Shown here: one piece after another, positions 8,040 to 18,400 of the stretch
Numbering within the stretch: position 1 is the stretch's first letter
Layout of the letters: the number at the start of each line of letters is the position of its first letter
NCBI GenBank assembly: GCA_016937155.1
Contig: JAFGWM010000084.1
Coordinates: 1 to 60,417 of the forward strand
Direction: 5' to 3'
Source: Deltaproteobacteria bacterium
GTDB taxonomy: Bacteria > Myxococcota_A > Polyangia > HGW-17
DNA length: 60,417 bases
The notes under the pieces: model-generated
Databases searched by the model: none
What the model was told of the DNA's origin: nothing
Seen by the model: only the letters and a program-made list of their open reading frames with translations
Made by a program: the position numbers and the translations under genes

Positions 8040-9254
8040 TTAAACTCCGGGCTCTCTCAGTTGAATAACAGCCTCTGCGATTCTGTTTAGTGCATCCTCA
8101 ATACGATCGTTATTAAGGGCATAACTCAAACGTATATGGCTCGGAGCACCGAATGAAGTACCGGGAACAAGAGCAACCCCTGACTGATCAAGGAAATAGT
8201 TGGCGAGATCAACATCAGTTTTTAAGAGATCACCTGTGGGGGTAATTTTTCCCAACAGGTTACTTATTCTGGGGAGCACATAAAAAGCACCACGGGGATG
8301 ATGAAATTCAAAATTCTCAAGTCTGGAAAGATGCTTCAGCATATAATTACGTCTGGAAACAAACTGACCCACCATATCATCCACCGGCTGCTGAATCCCG
8401 GTGAGAGCAGCAAGGGAAGCCATCTGACTCACTGCTGCAGGATTTGAAGTGGTATGACTCTGAATATGCGCCATCGCTTTGGTCACCTGTCTTCTGGCTA
8501 TGGAAAATCCAATGCGCCAGCCGGTCATTGCATAAGCCTTTGACACACCATCAATGATTATAGTTCTCTTACGGGCCTCTTCACTGAAGGATGCAATACT
8601 TGTGAATTTTGCATTCCCGTAAATCAGTTTTCTGTATATTGCATCCTCGAGAATCATAATGTTAGGAAAATCAAGGATAACATCAAGCAGTGCCTTCAGT
8701 TCCTTGCGGTTATACACTGTTCCTGTGGGATTTGAAGGATTATTGAGAATAACAAGTTTAGTCCTTCTGGTAATAGCAGCTCGGAGTTTCTCAGGTGTGA
8801 GAATAAAACGCTCCTCAAGTGAGGTTGGAATGAACACCGGAATACCACTGGCGAGAGTTGCAATCACCGGATAACTGACCCAGTAGGGAGCTGGAATAAT
8901 AACTTCATCACCGGGATTGATAATCGCCATCATTGCGTTGTAGAGACTGTGTTTTGCTCCACTGGATATAATGACATGATCACTTGTTATCTTATCAAGA
9001 CCATAATTGGCAGAAATCTCATCTGCCACAGCCTGTCTCAGTTCGGGAATTCCAGCTGCGGGAGTATATTTTGTAGCTCCATTATCCAGAGCAACCTTTG
9101 CCGCTTCAATTATGTGTGCCGGAGTAGGGAAATCCGGTTCACCGATACTCAGACTGATAATATCCCTTCCTTCACTCTTCATTTTCAGAGCTTTGGCTGT
9201 GATGGCCAGAGTTGGAGAATTCGGAACAAAACGAATCCTGTGTGCTAACTGCAT
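8040..9254 (-). CDS. Aspartate aminotransferase (class I/II PLP enzyme)
   Basis: A fold-type I PLP aminotransferase of 404 residues. Visible motifs are SIGEPDFPTP near the N-terminus, NNPSNPTGTVY around the PLP-ring Asn, the Schiff-base lysine in SKAYAMTGWRIGF, and RLSYA for the carboxylate-binding Arg near the C-terminus. These fit the subgroup I-beta aspartate/prephenate aminotransferases (AspB/AspC type). It would interconvert aspartate and oxaloacetate. It lies 1 bp from coaD. Substrate range (aspartate, prephenate, aromatic) cannot be settled from sequence. Confidence 0.88.
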   Translation of the reverse strand: MQLAHRIRFVPNSPTLAITAKALKMKSEGRDIISLSIGEPDFPTPAHIIEAAKVALDNGATKYTPAAGIPELRQAVADEISANYGLDKITSDHVIISSGAKHSLYNAMMAIINPGDEVIIPAPYWVSYPVIATLASGIPVFIPTSLEERFILTPEKLRAAITRRTKLVILNNPSNPTGTVYNRKELKALLDVILDFPNIMILEDAIYRKLIYGNAKFTSIASFSEEARKRTIIIDGVSKAYAMTGWRIGFSIARRQVTKAMAHIQSHTTSNPAAVSQMASLAALTGIQQPVDDMVGQFVSRRNYMLKHLSRLENFEFHHPRGAFYVLPRISNLLGKITPTGDLLKTDVDLANYFLDQSGVALVPGTSFGAPSHIRLSYALNNDRIEDALNRIAEAVIQLREPGV

Positions 9255-9255
9255 A

Positions 9256-9750
9256 TTATTCCACCTTTGAAAATTTATCCTTTAGTGCTGCATAAACCGG
9301 AGGTGGGACGATATCTGAAATATCCCCACCGAATCTGGCAACCTCTTTAATTACAGATGAACTTATATAATAATATTTCTGACTTGTCATAAGAAACACA
9401 GTATCAACATCCGGTGATAAACTGTTGTTCATTGATGCAATCTGAAATTCATAATCAAAATCAGATATAGCCCTCAGACCCCTGAGGATAGTATTTATCT
9501 TGTTTTCTCGCAGATAATCAACTAAAAGCCCCGAAAATGAAACAACCTCAACTTGTGGAGTATCAATAAAGGTTTTCCTTATCAACTCCACTCTCTCTTC
9601 CATATCGAAAAGACCGGATTTAGTTGTATTTACCGCAACGGCAACTATTACCCTGTCAAAAACTCTCAGCGCCCGCTCGATGATATCCACATGTCCCATT
9701 GTGACTGGATCAAAACTGCCTGGATACAGTGCCACTTTATCCTGCCTCAT
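9256..9750 (-). CDS. coaD: Phosphopantetheine adenylyltransferase
   Basis: CoaD transfers AMP from ATP to 4'-phosphopantetheine, the penultimate step of coenzyme A synthesis. The nucleotidyltransferase signature GSFDPVTMGH is at the N-terminus and the ISSSVIKE motif is near residue 130. The length of 164 is standard. It overlaps rsmD by 14 bp, a common bacterial rsmD-coaD pairing. Confidence 0.95.
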   Translation of the reverse strand: MRQDKVALYPGSFDPVTMGHVDIIERALRVFDRVIVAVAVNTTKSGLFDMEERVELIRKTFIDTPQVEVVSFSGLLVDYLRENKINTILRGLRAISDFDYEFQIASMNNSLSPDVDTVFLMTSQKYYYISSSVIKEVARFGGDISDIVPPPVYAALKDKFSKVE

Positions 9751-10300
9751 ATATACATACCTCAGTTTCTCCCCATTTGTGACATTTGGATAAAACTACA
9801 GAACCATCAGGAACGTGCGGAGGCTCAGTCTTAATGCTTTTTTCCAGCATTAAAACACCATCCCTGCTTAAAATTCCCGATTCAAAAATCTGAAAAATAA
9901 AATCGCCGGGAATTCCGGTTTTATACGGGGGATCCATATAAACAACGGAAAACCGGATATCAAGCGATTTAAGACGATTCAAGGCCTTTTCCACCTTCAT
10001 GGGCAAAACTATAACCTGCTTTACCATGTTCAGCAATTCTAAATTACTTTTAATCATAAAACACTGTTGCCTCGAAGCCTCCACACATACGGCACTGTCA
10101 AAACCACGGCTGATGGCTTCGCACGCCATAATACCACTTCCTGAAAACAGATCCAGAAATGCACCCCTTATTTCTCTTGAATCAAGAATGCTGAATATTC
10201 CCTGTCTTGTCATGGACGTGGTGGGCCTCACAAAATCATTGCCTGAATGGGTGATAACTCTGCCTCTTGCACTGCCGCCGGTTATTGAAATTTTACTCAT
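9737..10300 (-). CDS. rsmD: 16S rRNA (guanine966-N2)-methyltransferase RsmD
   Basis: RsmD methylates G966 of 16S rRNA in the assembled 30S particle. The family N-terminus (GSARGR and RPTTSMTRQGIFSIL), the SAM-binding loop LDLFSGSGIMACEA and the catalytic DPPY motif are all present in 187 residues. It is the first gene of the rsmD-coaD-aminotransferase-ettA run and is divergent from the Crp-like regulator, with a 121-bp shared upstream region. Confidence 0.93.
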   Translation of the reverse strand: MSKISITGGSARGRVITHSGNDFVRPTTSMTRQGIFSILDSREIRGAFLDLFSGSGIMACEAISRGFDSAVCVEASRQQCFMIKSNLELLNMVKQVIVLPMKVEKALNRLKSLDIRFSVVYMDPPYKTGIPGDFIFQIFESGILSRDGVLMLEKSIKTEPPHVPDGSVVLSKCHKWGETEVCIYEAG

Positions 10301-10421
10301 AAAGATCAGTTACCTCAGTGAAATTCACACTTTTCTGAAGAAGTTTTAACTTTGCAGACTTCAATTGTCACGGAAAAATGCTATAAGTGATGAGATGTCT
10401 ATTATTTTATAAGGATAAAAT

Positions 10422-11066
10422 ATGATTTCTGAACAGGAAGCAGCCAGACAATATATCAAGGAATATCCAGCAGGTACGATACTTTTTCAGGAAGGTGATC
10501 AGGGAACAGAACTGTATGTGGTGCGAACAGGAAAAGTTCAGATCAGTCGAAAAATCGCTAATAAGGATTTCATTATTGCCCTGATTCCTGAGGGAAGTTT
10601 TTTCGGAGAAATGTCCCTTCTTCTGAATCGCCCAAGAAGTGCCTCTGCTATTGTACTTGAAGACAGCCAGATAATGGTATTTGATCAGCAAACATTTCTA
10701 AAAATGGTCAGTACCCAGTCCAATATTGCCATCAGAATAATGAAAAATCTGGCTCAGAGACTCTACAAGGCAAATATTCAGATAGAAACACTGCTTTTAG
10801 GAGACAAAACTCATAGAGTTGTCAAGGCTCTGCATTATATGGCCCGGGAAGAAGGAGAAAAACGGCCAGACGGTATTTTTGTATCTTCCTCACTGAAAAG
10901 ACTGAGTGGATTTGTAGGTTTTCCTCTTGGTCAGGTGGCTGCAATAATTGATAAACTGGCTGATGCATATCTCGTTCTTCCTCAAACGGATGGATTCCTC
11001 ATTGCAGAAGAGGGGCGTTATATCGAATTTCTTGAATTTCTGGACATGAAGGAAAAATTTTCCTGA
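10422..11066 (+). CDS. Crp/Fnr-family transcription regulator
   Basis: The N-terminal cyclic-nucleotide-binding fold (about 1-125) has a phosphate-binding cassette with GEMSLLLNRPRSASA, keeping the Glu and Arg that contact cyclic nucleotides. A C-terminal region follows with a helix-turn-helix-like segment (LSGFVGFPLGQVAAIIDKL). That segment lacks the Arg-Glu-x-x-x-Arg contacts of E. coli Crp, and no Fnr-type cysteine cluster is present. The binding site and ligand are therefore unknown. It is 2 bp upstream of folC and divergent from rsmD. Length is 214. Confidence 0.8.
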   Translation: MISEQEAARQYIKEYPAGTILFQEGDQGTELYVVRTGKVQISRKIANKDFIIALIPEGSFFGEMSLLLNRPRSASAIVLEDSQIMVFDQQTFLKMVSTQSNIAIRIMKNLAQRLYKANIQIETLLLGDKTHRVVKALHYMAREEGEKRPDGIFVSSSLKRLSGFVGFPLGQVAAIIDKLADAYLVLPQTDGFLIAEEGRYIEFLEFLDMKEKFS

Positions 11067-11067
11067 C

Positions 11068-12333
11068 ATGATATCAAATATAGAACAGGCAATTAATTAT
11101 CTTTTCAATCTTAGACGGTTCGGGGTAAAATATGATATTCTTCCGGTGATGAGCTGCCTGCGAATACTTGGAAATCCTCAGAAAAGTTTTCCATCAATTC
11201 ATGTTGCAGGAACAAATGGAAAAGGCTCCACATGCGGTATTATAAATACTCTTTTTATGGCACACGGTTTTAAAACCGGACTTTTCACATCACCTCATCT
11301 CACCAGATTTTCAGAACGTATTCAGATTAACGGAAATGAAATTTCAGACATCGAAATTCTTGAGTATCTGAATCAGATTATATCCACAGATGTTGAACTC
11401 AGTTTCTTTGAAACTGCCACTGTTATGGCCATGCTTCATTTCAGTAAAAACAGAATTGATTTCGCAGTTATTGAAACCGGACTCGGTGGACGACTCGATG
11501 CCACAAGAGTATGCGAAAGTGATATTCAGGTAATAACATCAATTGAAAACGATCATCCCATTGCACTTACAACTTCACTTGTTAAAATTGCCTGGGAAAA
11601 AGCCGGAATTTTTTCCTATAACAGCACTGTTGTACTTCCTGAATTTCCTTCTGACATTCAATCGGTAATTTCCCGAAGAGCTCACGCATCCGGAAGTCAT
11701 ATTCTTCAACTCAATCGCGATTTTCATGTAAGCCATCAGGGGGAACAACTGGTAAAATATTTTGATGATTCCGGTGATTTTATTTTCAAGGCACCTTTAG
11801 TTGGTAATTTTCAGTATAAAAACATAGCTCTGGGTATAACAGCCTTTATAAAAGCCACTGGAATTCAATGCACGGATATTTCACCGTCATCATTCAGTCA
11901 TTTCAACTGGCCCGGTCGGTTTGAACGTATTGAAAACTTCATACTTGATGGTGCCCATAATCCAGCAGCAGCAAAATCCCTGGTGGATATTCTCGAATCC
12001 ATGAAGATCGATAAAATCAATCTGATTATCGGGGGTATGGCAGACAAAAATCTGAAAGATTTTATCATTACACTTAGGGACCATATTCATGGCTATTATG
12101 TTACTGCCATCAATTCAGATCGTGCAATGCCACCGGATAAACTTGCACTCTCCATATCCGAAATCGGTGGTGAAGTTTTGGGCGTCCATAGTGATATTGA
12201 GTTACTTATTGATTCCCTCCGGGGAAAGGAAACTGTGCTGGTTTCAGGTTCATTTTATCTGGTGGGAAAGGTTCGTTCCATACTTCTTGGAATCAGAGAT
12301 GATTCTTTATTCTTGACCGATCCCTCCACATAG
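11068..12333 (+). CDS. folC: Folylpolyglutamate/dihydrofolate synthase
   Basis: FolC adds glutamates to folates and, in many bacteria, also makes dihydrofolate from dihydropteroate. The Mur-ligase P-loop HVAGTNGKGST is near residue 47, followed by the family motif IETGLGGRLDATRV, and NFQYKN and DGAHNP in the later domains. 421 residues is normal. The ATG starts 1 bp after the stop of the Crp-like gene, which suggests cotranscription. Together with fhs downstream it supports active C1-folate metabolism. Confidence 0.9.
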   Translation: MISNIEQAINYLFNLRRFGVKYDILPVMSCLRILGNPQKSFPSIHVAGTNGKGSTCGIINTLFMAHGFKTGLFTSPHLTRFSERIQINGNEISDIEILEYLNQIISTDVELSFFETATVMAMLHFSKNRIDFAVIETGLGGRLDATRVCESDIQVITSIENDHPIALTTSLVKIAWEKAGIFSYNSTVVLPEFPSDIQSVISRRAHASGSHILQLNRDFHVSHQGEQLVKYFDDSGDFIFKAPLVGNFQYKNIALGITAFIKATGIQCTDISPSSFSHFNWPGRFERIENFILDGAHNPAAAKSLVDILESMKIDKINLIIGGMADKNLKDFIITLRDHIHGYYVTAINSDRAMPPDKLALSISEIGGEVLGVHSDIELLIDSLRGKETVLVSGSFYLVGKVRSILLGIRDDSLFLTDPST

Positions 12334-12348
12334 GTCAACATTATCGCT

Positions 12349-13587
12349 ATGGAAAATGAAAATTTACAAAATCTCCCTCCTCTTTTAGAAAATATCATCA
12401 AATCCGGTCTGCTTTTGCCAACACAGGTAAAAACCATAGTCAAGTTAGCTGAGATTTCCGGAACTGATATAGAGATACTGATGATCGCACTGGATCTGAT
12501 TAGTGAGAAAACTCTTCAGGAACAGCTTCAGGATATGTATGGAGTTGAAAGTATAACTGACCCATTTCTTCTCCCTGATGAGGATGCTATCTCCAAAATC
12601 AAATCGAAAGATGCTCTAAAGTATCGTTGTATACCTCAAAAAGAATCCGGAGGTTCACTAAGCGTACTTTTCAGGCCTCCTATTGAGTCAGAGATCATAG
12701 AAAAACTTGGCAAAAAATGTAACTGTTACATAGCACCAACTATAATCTCTGAATTGAGATATCAGTATCTTCTTAACAAATTTTATAATATTCCTATGAG
12801 TGATGATCTTGCTGAACTTGCATTTTCAACTCTTGAAAAGGGTGAATATTTCAAAAACGTTCAATCTGAAAAATCCAATATCTACGATCCTTTTACAGGA
12901 GGTGTTCCTTCACTGCCTGATGATGATCCCCTTAACCTTGCGAGTCTTCCTTTCTCAGAAGACTTTGAACATGTTCTTGATGATTTCACCGCTTCAACAG
13001 GAGTACTCATTGAAGAACAGGTTGCCAGCTTCATAGAAATGGTAACTGAAACAAGAAACGAATCGACCTCACATATTCATACCCTTTCGGGTAATTATGA
13101 GCCACTTACCAGAGAAGAACTTCCTGAAATTCTCAGTATGATTCAGAGCAGAAATGAAATACCTGATATTTTCTACCGTTTTGGTTCGCGGGCATTAAGA
13201 AATATTTCCCTGTTCAGTTGTGTGGATGATTTCATACTTGGTTGGACCGGCGCAGGGTTAGGCCTGATTTCATTTCGCATGGAAGGTATTATTGCTCCTG
13301 CCACAGGAGGAACTCTTTTATCCGATGTCCTCAATGACCGCTTCTATATCGGTAAGGCTGATCCCACTTTTGTCAATAAGCGTATTTTATCCCTGATAGG
13401 TGGTGATATAGAGGATACTCTTATTGGTGGTAGTGTTTTAATCAAGGACAGGCCGGTTATTCTCTGTGTTGGTATTTTAGAGGATGAATCAGACGGACCA
13501 TCTGAAATAGAATTTCTACAAGAAATCTGTGACCAGCTTAAAAACGTTCTTGTAAGGCTGGTAAGAGCTAAAAAATCATCCAGCTAG
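12349..13587 (+). CDS. MshEN/GspE-N domain protein of unknown function
   Basis: Residues about 10-150 resemble the MshEN domain found at the N-terminus of type II secretion/pilus ATPases, which in some proteins binds c-di-GMP: LLTPQ-like helix pairs followed by DMYGVESITDPFLLPDEDAI. No Walker A or B ATPase motif follows. The middle (about 170-250) is acidic and flexible, and the last 170 residues form a separate alpha/beta domain that I cannot name. It follows folC by 15 bp. A c-di-GMP or pilus-regulatory role is an inference. Confidence 0.6.
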   Translation: MENENLQNLPPLLENIIKSGLLLPTQVKTIVKLAEISGTDIEILMIALDLISEKTLQEQLQDMYGVESITDPFLLPDEDAISKIKSKDALKYRCIPQKESGGSLSVLFRPPIESEIIEKLGKKCNCYIAPTIISELRYQYLLNKFYNIPMSDDLAELAFSTLEKGEYFKNVQSEKSNIYDPFTGGVPSLPDDDPLNLASLPFSEDFEHVLDDFTASTGVLIEEQVASFIEMVTETRNESTSHIHTLSGNYEPLTREELPEILSMIQSRNEIPDIFYRFGSRALRNISLFSCVDDFILGWTGAGLGLISFRMEGIIAPATGGTLLSDVLNDRFYIGKADPTFVNKRILSLIGGDIEDTLIGGSVLIKDRPVILCVGILEDESDGPSEIEFLQEICDQLKNVLVRLVRAKKSSS

Positions 13588-13657
13588 ATTACTGCTCATC
13601 TTATTAAAACCCCTTATCAGATTATTTTAATGAAGTATCAACTTACAGACGGAGAGG

Positions 13658-15472
13658 TTATTTTTTACCTTTTTTGGGAGCGGCCTTTGGTGCAGTTTTA
13701 GGAGCATTTTTTGCTTCCTTGAGTCTAATGAGAGTTGATTTAATATCTGCACTGTATTTTTTAGCCATGGCAGCGGTATTTTTATCAACACCCTTCATTG
13801 AGGATACCTTACTGAACATATCAAGTGCTTTTTTCATGTTACCTTCGGAATCACCCATGAGGTCACCTGCCTTGTACATAAGCACTGCAAGATTGAAAAC
13901 CGGGCGATAATCCCCAGAGTGTTTTCCAATATACCGTTCATAGGTTGATTTGGATTTTTCAAAGTTTGTTTTCGCATCAGACTTGAGTTTATTAACGTCG
14001 GCAAGTTTAGTCAGTTCAGCTTCCATATTCTGAATACGTTTAGGAATCTTGTTGTTTACTGCATCATCAAGGATGTTTTTGGCAAATTTCACATCAGCCT
14101 TAATCTGCTTAACTGTAATTTCACCCTTATCAAGACCCTTGCGGATTGCAGCGGCATTCCAAGCTCTTCTTTTTACTTCTTCGATGTATGGCTGAAGTTT
14201 TGTCAGAAGTTTTCTTACATCACCACCGCCGAGGGCTTTTTCACAAAGTTCCAGACCTTTTTTGTAAGCCTTGTGAACTTCCTTGATTCCCTTGAGTGAA
14301 TTTTCCAGTCTATCTTTATTCTCATACTGGTTATCAGCCATATCCTGAAGTTTCATACCATAAACCTTGTATGCAACACCCAGAGCCAACTCAGCTTCAG
14401 ATGTTCCGGATTTACTGGGATATTTTGAAATAACAAGTTCAAGACTTTTAATAGCAAGCAATGGCTGACGGAATCTGATACCCATCATACCGATATTAAG
14501 ATTTGCACTGTAATCGTTTGGATCACACTCAACAGCCTTTTTGAATTCTTCAAATGCTCTACCGATATTTTTCTCATATATCGCATGAAGTCCTGCAGCA
14601 TTGTGGTAATTCGCAAGTGCAATCATTGCCCATTTGTCAGTGATAGCACCCTTGCCAGAACATGTTTTTCCAACAAACTCTCTTGCCTGCTGGGTAAAAA
14701 CATTTGCGAGATCGATATTTGCATCTTTTCTTCTGTCAGCCTCAAGATAGAATAACAACGTCAGAGCATATACCTGACTTCTGATTCGGACAGCCTCAAG
14801 TGTATCCTTGTTAATTTTACCAATATTAGCCAGAGATCTTCTGAGATAATCAAGTAGCTTTTTCATATGAACACTACGACCGGATTTTTTATACATCTGA
14901 TAATAAATCATGGCGTAGTTGTAATTGATATCGGGATCACTGAGGGATTCAGTATCCTTCATAAGGTCATTTTCATATTTCAAAAGTGCTTCAGGATTAT
15001 TATTTGACTCAATGATAGCTATTGTCATCTGAGCGGCTGGATAACTGCCTGCCATTGAAACAGCCTTTTTCATATAATCCATAGCTTTGTCGGTTTTACC
15101 GCATCTGAAATAGGTAACTCCAGCATTGTAGGCAAACGTGGCAACTTTTTCTCCGCCTTTTTCCTTTAAAAGATCACTGAACTCATCAGCTACCTTTTCA
15201 CAGTCCTTGCTGTCCCATCCCTTGGCAGCAAGTTTGTAGTACTTACTCATGATGGCAGCAAACTTTTTAGAAAGACCTTTGGAAACTGCAGTTGTATGCG
15301 GTTTTCTGGCGACTCCCGGTCCTTTGACTGGAGCTGTGGGATCATTTGGATCCACGCGTGGACCACCGGTGGTCACGTTATTACCGCCATCGGGGGTTGT
15401 TTTTGAATCATCCTTGCCTTTACATCCAACTGTTAAGACAAGTGCCAATGATAATAATATAAATCTACGCAT
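13658..15472 (-). CDS. TPR-repeat lipoprotein
   Basis: The signal peptide ends in lipobox LTVGC (Cys17), so the protein should be lipidated. A Gly/Pro/Thr-rich linker follows, then helical repeats consistent with tetratricopeptides (several A-x-Y and A-x-x-x-F/Y pairs, such as NAGVTYFRCGKTDKAMDYM), and a basic Ala/Pro/Lys tail. Length is 604. It is the third gene of a minus-strand TPR operon, 15 bp after the 1206-residue protein. It probably scaffolds an envelope complex with its two neighbours. No enzymatic motif is visible. Confidence 0.75.
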   Translation of the reverse strand: MRRFILLSLALVLTVGCKGKDDSKTTPDGGNNVTTGGPRVDPNDPTAPVKGPGVARKPHTTAVSKGLSKKFAAIMSKYYKLAAKGWDSKDCEKVADEFSDLLKEKGGEKVATFAYNAGVTYFRCGKTDKAMDYMKKAVSMAGSYPAAQMTIAIIESNNNPEALLKYENDLMKDTESLSDPDINYNYAMIYYQMYKKSGRSVHMKKLLDYLRRSLANIGKINKDTLEAVRIRSQVYALTLLFYLEADRRKDANIDLANVFTQQAREFVGKTCSGKGAITDKWAMIALANYHNAAGLHAIYEKNIGRAFEEFKKAVECDPNDYSANLNIGMMGIRFRQPLLAIKSLELVISKYPSKSGTSEAELALGVAYKVYGMKLQDMADNQYENKDRLENSLKGIKEVHKAYKKGLELCEKALGGGDVRKLLTKLQPYIEEVKRRAWNAAAIRKGLDKGEITVKQIKADVKFAKNILDDAVNNKIPKRIQNMEAELTKLADVNKLKSDAKTNFEKSKSTYERYIGKHSGDYRPVFNLAVLMYKAGDLMGDSEGNMKKALDMFSKVSSMKGVDKNTAAMAKKYSADIKSTLIRLKEAKNAPKTAPKAAPKKGKK

Positions 15473-15487
15473 AATTCCTCCAGCTCC

Positions 15488-18400
15488 TTATCTTGACGGT
15501 ACAGGCATAATTGTTGCTTTGGACAGCTCAGGCTCTTCATAAGCAGGTTTTGCCCAGACTTCATCAGAAAGAGGACTTACTGAACGTTTTAATACAGCCA
15601 GTTCGTTTTCACAGAATTCAAACCACTCATCATAGCGGCCACTTCTTTTTGCCTGTTTAACACATGCCTGGAAACCGTTCTTGGCTATATCAAGCATTGG
15701 TTCAACAGCATTGGAAAGAGTATCCTTGAACTCAAGTTTAGCTGTAATATTCTTCTCAAGTTCTTTACCAAATTTAATGTTATTAACCTTGGTATAGAAA
15801 TTCTTATAGATTGCGCCAAATCTTCCTGCAGCAGGAATATACCATTCGTTTTTCTTTTTCTTGCTGAGTGTGATTTTTCCAACTTCCTCATAAAGTTTTT
15901 TAACTTTGAGCATCAATTTAGACTGTTTTCCCATCCAGCTCTTTATATCCTTAAGAGAACGGGCAACTTCCTTTGCATTCTTTGCCTTAAGCATTGGGAT
16001 TTCTGCACTGATAATCTCTTCATAGTTAGCTTCAGCTAAGTGGAATTTTGCCATGGCAACATCATTCAGACAGCTGTTGACACGATTTTTCTTATCAGTT
16101 GCATCAACACTACCCTTGGTGGATTTTCCACCTTTCCATCTGTTGTAAATTCTTACAGCCTGATTGAACTGATTTACAGCAGCTCTTACCACACCGCGTT
16201 TACGTGGAACAAATTTTACCACGGCTTCTTTCCATGTGTCCGTTTTTGATTTCTTGGTCACATAGACGATTCTCATACAGACACCGTATTTTGGTTTTAC
16301 AGGACATGAGCTGTCCCAGAGTATTTTACCAAGTTTGGAATATGCCCTAATAAGAAGGTCATCAGTACCTGCTCTGCTCATTTTCTGAGTGAAGAAACTG
16401 AGATATTCCTGAACTTTTGCAACTTTCTTGCCCTCATAGAAACTATGAAGCATGAAGTACATGGATGCCATATCACCCATAAACTGTCTTGCACCCATGT
16501 TGTTCAGACGTGTTATGAACTCACGGTTTTTGGCTTCAGCTTTTTTAATCTGTCCTGACCACCAGTAAAGTTTGATAGCTCTTCTTGCTGCCTTTACAGC
16601 GTCAGGGTCACGAGGATATGACTTAAAGAATGCCTCATAACTTTTTGCTGCATATTCAAACATAGCGATTTTTTCAAACAGATTACCTATTTTAAGGTTG
16701 GCATCAACGATACTTTTGTTTTTCTTGTAGCTTGATGCATACTCTGCCTGCATCTGCCTCAGTGAACGAATTGCACGACCAATCTGACCGGCTTTTTCAA
16801 ATGCTATGTAAGCACTGTTATAATACCTGATAACTCTTTCTGGATCAGACTTGTACTGTGACGCCATTTCCATGAGGAGTTCACCGGCATCAACGTATCT
16901 GCCTTCTTCACCGCGTTTCGCAACTTCATTCTCAAGATTCTCAAGTTTAGCTTTTTCCAACTGAGCACGAAGTTTTCTGGCCTTGTCATCAATGTTAAAC
17001 ATAACATTATACTGAGGTTTAAGAAGCTCAGTGATAGTTTCAACCATATCTGAGAATCTGTCTTCAGCATCGTAAGCAATCATCATGAAGTTTACTGACC
17101 AGTAGGCCATCTGAGGATTTTCCTTGTAGGAACTGAGTGCAGTATCCTTGAAGAGAGGAATTGCTTTATTGAAGTGTCTGTAGATGTAATAAATCATAGC
17201 ACGGTTGTATTTTATTGTTCCAAGATACTTACCGCCCTTGACATATTTAGTGTAAAGGTCAAAAACCTCAATTACACTTTTCAACTGTGCCGGAATATCA
17301 AGATTCTTTTCGAAAGTCGGGCATTTTCTTCTCCACTTTCTACCTGAATCTTCTGCCTTTTTCTTGGCCTTGAGACAGTTACGACGCTTGATGTAATCCT
17401 GAGCTTTTTTATTACGACTTTTTTCTTCCTTATTGAAGTCAACAGCAAGAACCTTCATCCATGCGGCAACAGTATCATTACCAATCTGCTCTCTCTGTTT
17501 TTCAAACTGGGACTGAGTCATACTTTTCGGCTTGCGATCCCATTTCAGAAGTTTGGTATATTCCATTGCAGCAAATTTATAACGTTCTCTCTGCTCGTTC
17601 TCGTTTTTACCTCTGGTTTCCTCTTCATAAATCTGAGCCAGTCTGTAAAGAAGATAGGCATAGTCACCTCTCATCTCGTAGGTGTCATCATCATTAGGGA
17701 ATTTATCAAGGAATCCCTTGTAGAGTTTGGCAGCGTTGATCATGAGTTTCTTCTGCTCATCAAGCTCTTTGGCTTTACCTTTTTCAACAAGAGAGAACCA
17801 GCGTTTGGCCTGATCGATAAGAGCTCGCTTTGTAAAATCACGACAAACCATGTACTGCATTTTCTTTTCACCCAACTGGGCTTTCAAACTATCCATGGTT
17901 TTAACGATATTAGTGAGGGTATCAGCCATTTTTTCAACGGCCTGATCAAGTTTATATCCAAGATAGATTTCCCTGAACCACTCACATCTTGCGTGATCCT
18001 TAGGGAATTTTTTAATCATATCTTCATATACCCAGATCATTGAAGGCATATTACCCTGAGCAAAATATTCCTTTGCAAGCTGCAGATAAAGCGGTCTGGC
18101 AAAATTCTGTCCCAACTGACCACGGAAGAAATTATATGCAAGTTCCTTTTTCCCCTGGAAGGAATAGGCCATTACAACTTCACGTCTTGCACTGGATTTG
18201 AGAGCTTTTCTTTTTGCATTTTTAGCAACAAAAAGGAACTCACTCTGAGCAAGAGGATACTGCTGGAGGTTGAAATAACACCAGCCAAGCATTCTTCTGG
18301 CATAGAAATAAATACCTGTGTTTTTTGCAGCCTTGTTTGCAACAACCTTTTTGAAATAAGCAGTAGCTCTGGTGAGACCGGTACGGCCTTTTCTGAAGTA

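Noticed and set aside
13588-13657. Bidirectional terminator between the MshEN gene and the TPR operon
   Set aside because: Only a loose ATTAAAA/TTTTAAT pairing with a long loop is visible; not strong enough to list.
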